DNA from: an uncultured Bacteroidia bacterium
GTDB lineage: Bacteria > Bacteroidota > Bacteroidia > SpSt-205
Assembly: GCA_937995505.1 (NCBI GenBank)
Contig: CALKJV010000160.1
Coordinates: 1-18,499 of the forward strand
Length of the DNA stretch: 18,499 nucleotides
Direction of reading: 5' to 3'
Made by a program: the position numbers and the translations under genes
Shown here: one piece after another, positions 13,657-18,499 of the stretch
Position numbering within the stretch: the stretch's first letter is position 1
How the letters are laid out: each line of letters opens with the position of its first letter
Notes under the pieces: model-generated
What the model was told of the DNA's origin: nothing
What the model saw: only the letters and a program-made list of their open reading frames with translations
Databases searched by the model: none

Positions 13657-14218
13657 TGGGGGGCAAAGTTAGGGCTTTCCGATGAAGGAGGCACTCTAAG
13701 CGGAGAAAGCCTGCCACCGAGAGAGAGTCGGTGATCACGCCGGCGTGAACTTTCTCAATGGCTTCCCAGACGGGCAAGCGCAAAAGCCGGAGTTTTTCGG
13801 TAGGGTCGGGTTGGGCTTCGTGCTGCTCTAACCCCCAAGCCAAATACACATAAGCCACCTCATCGGAGACGCTATTGGAGAGGTGCATTTTGAGGAGCAG
13901 CTGCCAGTGGGCGGCTACTAAGCCCGTCTCTTCTAAAAGTTCGCGCTGAATTTCTGCGAGGGGGTCTTGGCCGAGTTTGCCGCCGCCCTCGGGAATCTCC
14001 CAGGAGTACGCCGAGAGGGGATAGCGATATTGGCCCACGAGATAGGTATAGCCCTCTGCGTCAATAGGAATGGCGCCAAGGGCCAAGTGCTTGTAATGCA
14101 CTACGCCGTAAATGCCCGGGGTACCGCTTGGGGTGAGGACGGCATCTTCGCGCAGAGCTATCCAGGGGTTTTCGTAGATGGGTCGGGTGGATACGGTTTT
14201 CCAGGGGTTAGGTTCCAT
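13643..14218 (-). CDS. Nudix hydrolase, ADP-ribose pyrophosphatase-like
   Basis: This 191-residue protein has an N-terminal beta region (IYENPWIALREDAVLTPSG) and YLVGQYRYPLSAYSWEIPEGG leading into a Nudix box at 78-100. The box ends in an intact REL-L-EETGL (R92, E93, E96, E97), the metal-binding core. The first glutamate of the box consensus (Gx5E) is replaced by Q84, which I believe is common in this sub-branch. KMHLSNSVSDEVAYVYLA after the box is also characteristic. The substrate is most likely a nucleoside diphosphate sugar such as ADP-ribose, but the sequence alone does not settle this. It starts 2 nt after the OmpA-like gene's stop and overlaps secDF by 14 bp, so it is a mid-operon gene. 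Confidence 0.87.
   Translation of the reverse strand: MEPNPWKTVSTRPIYENPWIALREDAVLTPSGTPGIYGVVHYKHLALGAIPIDAEGYTYLVGQYRYPLSAYSWEIPEGGGKLGQDPLAEIQRELLEETGLVAAHWQLLLKMHLSNSVSDEVAYVYLAWGLEQHEAQPDPTEKLRLLRLPVWEAIEKVHAGVITDSLSVAGFLRLECLLHRKALTLPPNAAP
13664..13671 (-). promoter_or_regulatory. Internal -7 element TAACTTTG before secDF
   Basis: Minus-strand TAACTTTG is a perfect TAnnTTTG match, 7 nt before the secDF ATG, and lies within codons for the Nudix C-terminus (ALTLPPN). No TTG is seen at -33. The spacing matches the other very short leaders in this window. Confidence 0.5.
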
Positions 14219-14220
14219 AA

Positions 14221-15726
14221 TTAGAGAGAGAGGATACGGAACTCTACGCGGCGGTTGAGGGCTCGGCCTTCTGGGGTGCGATTGTCTGCGATAGGCTGGG
14301 TAGGCCCCCAGCCCTGTACGGCTAAGCGATCCTCGGAGATCCCCCGCCCTAAAAGGTACTGGGCTACTGCCCGGGCTCGGCTCAGCGAAAGCGCTTTATT
14401 CCGCTCAAAGGTGCCCGTGCTATCGGTATGCCCTGTAATTTCAATTCGCATGGTGGGGCGTTCGCTGAGAAGCCAGGCAAGCCGCTCCAGCTCCAAGAGG
14501 CTTTCTGGCGAGAGGGTGCTGTCTCCACTGGCGAAAAACAGGCCATTGAGGCGGATGATCTGCCCTACAAGAAGTGGAGCAACCGTGATGTCTTTAGAGA
14601 TGGGCGTGGAAGTTTTCGGGGCTTGGCGCAGGTCTATCTGCTCGCTAATGCTGAAATAGCCGGGGTTTTGCACGATAACCCCATACAAAGTGCCCGTAGG
14701 TAAGAGAATTTGATAGGCTCCTGTTTCTTCGGCTGAGATGGCCGTACCTTCTAAACGGCGCTCGGTAAGGTCATAATACCGCAGTTCGGCGCCGCCGATG
14801 GGACGGTTGGTGTTTTGCTCCAGCACGCGTCCCTTTACGATTGCGGACGGCTTAGGCTGAAGGGCTGGGGGCAAAGGGGCGCGATAGATTTGCTTACCCA
14901 GTTTGGCGGCAGAGTCGGTGGAGACAAAGTAAGCCACCTCGGGGCGCGTAGCGGCAAACTTGAAGTAATAATCATCTGCGTCAGAATTGATGGGCTCTGG
15001 GAGGCGTTGGGGCGGGGACCAACGCTTCCAGGTGTCGTCCAGTCGCCGAGTAAGGTAAATATCCATACCCTTGGAGTCGGGGCGGCCATTGGTAGAGAAG
15101 TACAAGCTTACACCATCTGGAGCGAGAAAGGGGGTAATCTCATCACCAGGGGTATTGACGGTAGGGCCGAGGTGGAGGGGTTCGCTCCAAATTTTTTGCT
15201 CGGGGTCGTAAAAGCTTACGTAAAGGTCTTCGCCGCCGAGCGAGCCGGGTCCGCGCATAGAGAGGAGGAGGGTGCGTCCATCCCAGCCGAGCGCGGCGGT
15301 GAGCGAACTGCCGCTCTCGCTGTAGAAGTTTTGGACTCGCAGTTGGACGGGCGGCGTCCATAAGTCCCCCGATAAGCGCCGAGCTAACCCCAGCTCACAG
15401 GAATTGCGGGGGTTTTTGAACTCCTTATACATCAAGAGATACTGCCCATCCGGCGCAATACCGAAGGGGATATTACCGCGGGGGTCGTTGAGGCTAGTAC
15501 CGAGGTGAATAGGTGGGCCAAAGTCGCTCAGAGAGTCTTCCCACTGAGCGTAAAAAATGTCCTGTGCGCCGAAGCCCATGGGGTCATCCAGACGCCAGAA
15601 AAAAAGCTGACGGCCATCGGCAGACAGAACAGGCGCGCTCTCGTCGCGAGGGGTGTTGATAGTAGGTGGAAGGGGGGTACGTTGCCCCCACAGGAGCCCC
15701 AGCAGGAGGATGCGGGCCATGCGCAT
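14221..15726 (-). CDS. PD40 beta-propeller / carboxypeptidase-regulatory-like / OmpA-domain envelope protein (PorE-like)
   Basis: The start at 15726 gives 501 residues with a short signal peptide (MRMARILLLGLLWGQ); ATG 15720 is an alternative. Three parts follow. First, a WD40-like PD40 propeller whose blades repeat INTPRDESAP-LSADGRQLFF, VNTPGDEITPFLAPDGVSLYFST and similar. Second, a carboxypeptidase-regulatory-like beta sandwich (VKGRVLEQNTNRPIGGAELRYYD). Third, a C-terminal OmpA peptidoglycan-binding domain (GHTDSTG, LSLSRARAVAQYL, NRRVEF). This order resembles T9SS protein PorE, but the N-terminal TPR repeats of PorE are missing, so other PD40-OmpA proteins remain possible. It is expected in the periplasm, holding an envelope complex to the cell wall. 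The gene starts 16 nt after the permease stop. Confidence 0.85.
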   Translation of the reverse strand: MRMARILLLGLLWGQRTPLPPTINTPRDESAPVLSADGRQLFFWRLDDPMGFGAQDIFYAQWEDSLSDFGPPIHLGTSLNDPRGNIPFGIAPDGQYLLMYKEFKNPRNSCELGLARRLSGDLWTPPVQLRVQNFYSESGSSLTAALGWDGRTLLLSMRGPGSLGGEDLYVSFYDPEQKIWSEPLHLGPTVNTPGDEITPFLAPDGVSLYFSTNGRPDSKGMDIYLTRRLDDTWKRWSPPQRLPEPINSDADDYYFKFAATRPEVAYFVSTDSAAKLGKQIYRAPLPPALQPKPSAIVKGRVLEQNTNRPIGGAELRYYDLTERRLEGTAISAEETGAYQILLPTGTLYGVIVQNPGYFSISEQIDLRQAPKTSTPISKDITVAPLLVGQIIRLNGLFFASGDSTLSPESLLELERLAWLLSERPTMRIEITGHTDSTGTFERNKALSLSRARAVAQYLLGRGISEDRLAVQGWGPTQPIADNRTPEGRALNRRVEFRILSL

Positions 15727-15742
15727 GGACGCGCGAAAGTAG

Positions 15743-16957
15743 CTATTCTGTATGAGCGAGCAGCCGCACGAGGCGCCGCCTCGGGTATGCAATCAGGGTC
15801 AGGGGGAGCGCAAGTCCTATGCCCACTCCCGCTACCGCAACGAAAGCCGACCCATACCAGTATATCGGTATAGTAGGGATAAGGTAGCTTTCAGGGTCTA
15901 GCTGAATCCACTCCCACCGCTGCTGAGAATACAAGAGCAAGGCGGCTAACCCTTCTCCTATGAGTACGCCTAAGCTTAGCGAGAAGGTTGCCTGATAAGC
16001 CGTGAGGAACCACAGCTGTGAGCGCTGCGCCCCTAAGGCCCAGCATAGCTCGTAGCGTAGCCGCTGCACCATTTGCAGCACTAGAAACGCCGAAGCTGCC
16101 GAAAAGAAACTGAGCCCTAACACGATGGCGAGAATAACTTCCACATTCTGCTGGATAAGCCCTATCCAGTCAAAAATATCCCGAAACACGGTCTCTACGG
16201 GCAGGATCTCATAATTATAGGGAAGCTGCCAGGAGAGGGCTTCTGCGAGGGAGTCGGTAGAGGTAGGAACGGTCAAGAAAAGGTGCAGGGTATGGGCTTG
16301 GGTAGGCCCCCAGTCTAGAAGAGTCCGTCCCAGCTCAATTGGCACGAAGCCGACATAGCGGTCCAGCTCATCTATATGTGCTTCATAGAGGGCGACTACC
16401 CGCAGGCGGCGTACCCGAGGCGGGTCGGCAAGCCATAGCGCCGTAAGGCGATCGCCCACTCGCACCCCCAGCTTTTGGGCTACGGTTTTGGAGAGGATAA
16501 TCAAACTATCCCCTTGCCAGAGCGTGGGCGGGGTGGAAAGTAAGTCCTTCCAGGGAGTCTGCCACCAGGTGGGGGCCACAGCCACGAGGTTAAGCCCCTC
16601 ATAGCGCTGGCCAGGCCCTTCCAAAAGCATGGGAAGGTGTATGGCGGCTTCGGCTTTTAGGCCAGGTAGGGGAGGGAGATCCCTTATGTCTAAAGGGAGA
16701 GGTCGGCTTTCCTGCTCCTCTCCGTAGGCCCGTATCCATAACCCCCCCATGTAGCCATAGAGCCGCTCCGTGATAGCCTGACGGAAGGAATACGCTACAT
16801 CCAGTACCAGTACACATGCACAAGCAGCCAACGCTATCACCCCCACTTGAAGCCCAAAAATAAGGCGCTGCCTACGCAGCCCTTGCCCTAGGAGGAGCTT
16901 TCGGGCAAGCGGTCCGATCCGGAAATGGGCTCGGAGAGAGGATACAAATGTCGCCAC
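15743..16957 (-). CDS. LolE/FtsX-type ABC transporter permease
   Basis: This 404-residue membrane protein has the LolC/E-MacB-FtsX layout. One N-terminal membrane helix (about 34-56, LQVGVIALAACACVLVLD) is followed by a periplasmic domain of some 210 residues. That domain contains SKTVAQKLGVRVGDRLTALW, typical of MacB-like periplasmic domains. Three C-terminal helices follow (about 270-297, 318-342, 368-390). Such permeases pair with an ATPase to move lipoproteins or other substrates out of the inner membrane; no ATPase gene is here. The only usable start is GTG 16957, which overlaps the upstream small gene by 70 bp. No ATG, GTG or TTG lies nearer the first helix. The overlap is unusually long, so a slightly misread upstream gene end is worth considering. 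Confidence 0.85.
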   Translation of the reverse strand: MATFVSSLRAHFRIGPLARKLLLGQGLRRQRLIFGLQVGVIALAACACVLVLDVAYSFRQAITERLYGYMGGLWIRAYGEEQESRPLPLDIRDLPPLPGLKAEAAIHLPMLLEGPGQRYEGLNLVAVAPTWWQTPWKDLLSTPPTLWQGDSLIILSKTVAQKLGVRVGDRLTALWLADPPRVRRLRVVALYEAHIDELDRYVGFVPIELGRTLLDWGPTQAHTLHLFLTVPTSTDSLAEALSWQLPYNYEILPVETVFRDIFDWIGLIQQNVEVILAIVLGLSFFSAASAFLVLQMVQRLRYELCWALGAQRSQLWFLTAYQATFSLSLGVLIGEGLAALLLYSQQRWEWIQLDPESYLIPTIPIYWYGSAFVAVAGVGIGLALPLTLIAYPRRRLVRLLAHTE

Positions 16958-17115
16958 CGATTGAAGTAAAACAAGTATCGCTGCTCATACGCTTTTCGGC
17001 CCAAGCGCGCATAGGACATGAGGTGCATTTGCCTTTCGGCTTCGGGGACGCTTTGCGTCCACTTCTCGGGGTCTATGCGCTTTTCGCGGAGGAATTGGAG
17101 CAGGTCTGACTGCAT
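16888..17115 (-). CDS. Small conserved-looking protein of 75 residues, function unknown
   Basis: The frame begins MQSDLLQFLREKRIDPEKW and contains GRKAYEQRYLFYFNRWRHLYPL. This pattern (KRIDP, then an aromatic/basic stretch ending in YPL) reminds me of short uncharacterised Bacteroidota proteins; that is memory, not a search. No signal peptide or membrane helix. The open frame extends upstream through tRNA-Leu, but a protein starting there is not credible. Two ATGs are possible. That at 17121 uses the tRNA discriminator base as its A and would be destroyed by tRNA 3' maturation. The one at 17115 starts 5 nt after the tRNA and is preferred. Its end overlaps the permease start by 70 bp. Confidence 0.65.
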   Translation of the reverse strand: MQSDLLQFLREKRIDPEKWTQSVPEAERQMHLMSYARLGRKAYEQRYLFYFNRWRHLYPLSEPISGSDRLPESSS

Positions 17116-17120
17116 TCCCA

Positions 17121-17207
17121 TGCCGAGGACGGGACTCGAACCCGTACCGCCTTTTTCAGGCGACAGGATTTTAAGTCCTGCGTGTCTACCGATTCCACCA
17201 CCTCGGC
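17121..17207 (-). tRNA. tRNA-Leu (anticodon TAA)
   Basis: This 87-nt class II tRNA has acceptor GCCGAGG pairing with CCTCGGC, discriminator A (17121), and the D-loop sequence GGAATCGGTAGACACG. The anticodon stem is CAGGA/TCCTG with loop CTTAAAA, giving anticodon TAA. A long variable arm (GCCTGAAAAAGGC) and T loop TTCGAGT are present. CCA is not encoded. It follows tRNA-Gly after 4 nt and is itself followed by the small gene after 5 nt. Its U34 is a known type of MnmE substrate. Confidence 0.97.
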
Positions 17208-17211
17208 TCAG

Positions 17212-17284
17212 AGCGGCAGACGGGACTCGAACCCGCGACCTCAACCTTGGCAAGGTTGCGCTCTACCAGCTGAGCTACTGCCGC
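17212..17284 (-). tRNA. tRNA-Gly (anticodon GCC)
   Basis: This 73-nt cloverleaf has acceptor GCGGCAG pairing with CTGCCGC, discriminator T (17212), and D arm GCTC...GAGC. The anticodon stem is CAACC/GGTTG with loop TTGCCAA, giving anticodon GCC. The T loop is TTCGAGT. CCA is not encoded. It is the first gene of the tRNA-headed minus-strand run. Confidence 0.97.
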
Positions 17285-17292
17285 AGTGAGGG

Positions 17293-17321
17293 CAAAGATA
17301 CAGCTTTTTTGACAAATGCAA
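17293..17321 (-). promoter_or_regulatory. tRNA-Gly promoter, TTG-N18-TATCTTTG, heading the operon
   Basis: On the minus strand TTG (17321-17319) and TATCTTTG (17300-17293) are 18 bp apart, with the tRNA starting 8 nt later. It shares the 20-base run AAAAAAGCTGTATCTTTGCC and the -33 TTGCA with the tRNA-Asp promoter. The -33 lies only a few bases past the stop codon of the PorU-like gene, so this promoter probably drives the two tRNAs and, by read-through, the genes down to 9780. Confidence 0.85.
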
Positions 17322-17323
17322 GC

Positions 17324-18499
17324 TTACCGCATAAGTACCATCTTTCCCCATCCGCCCTTGAAGTAGGAAGAGAGCCCTTCCTCCCGACGCTCTAAGGAAG
17401 CCTCGCCGGGCATCCGCACGATGGTGCGATAGAGGTATACCCCGTTTGCAAGCCGGTCGCCATGCTCATCTGTGCCATCCCAGGCGTATGTCGTGAGGTG
17501 GCGCCCTAATCGCACTTCTCCTAAGGCCTTGAGGTCAATTACCTTCACCAACCGACCTGTAATCGTGTAGATGTGTATCTGAAATACCTCTGGCAGCACA
17601 GAGCCCGTAAGCTCGTAATAGAAGCGGGTAGCGGTAGAGAAGGGATTGGGGTAATTGATGAGGTACGTGAGCGTGTTTTCGTTGATGATGCGGAAGCGCA
17701 CTTCGTAGGGCTGGCCGCCAGAGCGATTGCGCTTTTTGTCAAAGGCCTCTACGCTAAGGATATACTCGCCGTTTTCTAAGCGGTCCGGCCGAAACTCTAC
17801 TCGGGCGCGGTTATCGGGCAGCTGGGCCGAGAAAAACCGAAGCCGCCCCGAGCTGTAGCTGATGCGCTCGCCTAAGCTGCGATCATCTGCCTTACGAAGG
17901 CGTACCGTTACAGTGGCCGTGTCGTCCAAGGCTAAGAAGCGGTTCTCATCCTTCACCTCAATGGTAATGATAGGCTGGGGCGCTACAAGGTCACCATTTT
18001 GGATGCGCTGGCCATCAAAGAGCACATCTACGACAGGGTTGATGCGGTCTGTGCCTACATAAAATCCCGCTTCCCAGCGATTATTGACGAAGGTGCGTTC
18101 GCCGAAAAGGGGCTTAGGATTGGCGATGATGCGTAAGCGATTCGCTCCGCCAAGCCCTAAGCTGGAGAAGCGATAGCGGATAATCATCGTATCCAGTCCT
18201 GCCAGGGGGCGATACTGCTGCCAGCCGAGCGTATCCCATTCGCCTGAGGCCTTTTGCACGAGAAAGAGCACTTCTACCCTATCGGGCGTGGTGGCAGAGA
18301 GGAGGTTCCGAAGGCCTAATTCTACATAGAGCGACTCGCCTTCTTCCACGGTATCACGCCGCAGGGTCCAGCGTAGGGCTGGGTCTACCGCTAAGTCGGT
18401 AAAAGGCTGTGCGAGGACATACCAATACCGCAGTTGAGGGGTAGCATTTCCGCTCGGGTCTTGGAAGTGGCCTTCCAGAAGTAGGTCCGTGTAGGTGCC
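17324..18499 (-). CDS. C-terminal part of a PorU-like T9SS C25-family peptidase (cut by window edge)
   Basis: The frame is open to the right edge, giving the last 391 residues; the GTG at 18349 is an internal valine codon, not a start. The visible part has GNATPQLRYWYVLAQP, then RDTVEEGESLYVELGLRNL, a CARDB-like beta domain. Next come PVVDVLFDGQRIQNGDLVAPQP, VKDENRFLALDDTATVTVRL, NYPNPFSTATRFYYELTG, and a FlgD-like Ig/T9SS tail (WDGTDEHGDRLANGVYLYR) ending GGWGKMVLMR. From memory this order matches the C-terminus of the large gingipain-like C25 peptidases annotated as T9SS sortase PorU/PorU2. The catalytic domain itself lies outside the window, so activity cannot be judged. It is presumably exported to the outer membrane or cell surface. 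Confidence 0.8.
   Translation of the reverse strand, partial: GTYTDLLLEGHFQDPSGNATPQLRYWYVLAQPFTDLAVDPALRWTLRRDTVEEGESLYVELGLRNLLSATTPDRVEVLFLVQKASGEWDTLGWQQYRPLAGLDTMIIRYRFSSLGLGGANRLRIIANPKPLFGERTFVNNRWEAGFYVGTDRINPVVDVLFDGQRIQNGDLVAPQPIITIEVKDENRFLALDDTATVTVRLRKADDRSLGERISYSSGRLRFFSAQLPDNRARVEFRPDRLENGEYILSVEAFDKKRNRSGGQPYEVRFRIINENTLTYLINYPNPFSTATRFYYELTGSVLPEVFQIHIYTITGRLVKVIDLKALGEVRLGRHLTTYAWDGTDEHGDRLANGVYLYRTIVRMPGEASLERREEGLSSYFKGGWGKMVLMR

Noticed and set aside
15727..15792. Longer N-terminus of the PD40-OmpA protein (start at 15792)
   Set aside because: It overlaps the permease gene and puts 22 odd residues before a good signal peptide that begins at 15726 or 15720.
17122..17253. 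N-terminal extension of the small gene through both tRNAs
   Set aside because: The residues are translations of tRNA sequence. The start just after tRNA-Leu is the sensible one.
18347..18349. GTG at 18349 as the start of the PorU-like gene
   Set aside because: The same frame continues without a stop to the window edge with protein-like sequence (QLRYWYVLAQP), so the GTG is an internal valine.

Overview
The window looks like a compact chromosomal stretch of a member of the Bacteroidota, possibly thermophilic given its tight packing (inference). Three lines of evidence support the phylum. SecD and SecF are fused in one 990-residue protein. There is type IX secretion (T9SS) context: a C25-peptidase/PorU-like C-terminus ending in WGKMVLMR, and a PD40-OmpA protein resembling PorE. 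Several genes and tRNAs are preceded by the Bacteroidota -7 element TAnnTTTG rather than a TATAAT box, and Shine-Dalgarno sequences are largely absent.

Left part (1-5763): the 5' end of a secreted-protein gene (minus strand) diverges from mnmE (tRNA U34 GTPase). mnmE abuts, stop to stop, a minus-strand gene for a secreted Pro/Ala-rich repeat protein. A gap of about 550 bp follows, then tRNA-Asp(GTC). ligA (NAD+-dependent DNA ligase) starts 5 nt after the tRNA. ligA converges on mnmA (tRNA 2-thiouridylase) and their stop codons overlap.

Middle (5764-9756): a 364-bp divergent spacer contains a candidate structured RNA ending in a strong rho-independent terminator. It is followed by a plus-strand operon of an SlyD-like FKBP isomerase, alanine dehydrogenase and a B12-dependent methylmalonyl-CoA mutase large subunit. 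The last two overlap by ATGA.

Right part (9780-18499): everything is on the minus strand. Read in transcription order, it starts with the C-terminal part of a PorU-like T9SS peptidase. Next comes a run of about 7.5 kb headed by tRNA-Gly(GCC) and tRNA-Leu(TAA): a 75-residue small protein, a LolE/FtsX-type ABC permease, the PD40/OmpA protein, a Nudix hydrolase, SecDF, and a PstS-like lipoprotein. Gaps are only a few bases or the genes overlap, so this reads as one tRNA-headed operon dominated by envelope and protein-export functions. One internal promoter is likely before secDF.

I found no clear mobile element, CRISPR array or defence system. The most unusual features are at the level of expression. 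Two tRNA promoters share 27 of 31 bases. Two protein genes begin 5 nt after a tRNA. Several genes appear to have leaderless or nearly leaderless transcripts. A perfect intrinsic-terminator motif lies inside the mnmE coding sequence. An orphan terminator caps a foldable, unassigned stretch.
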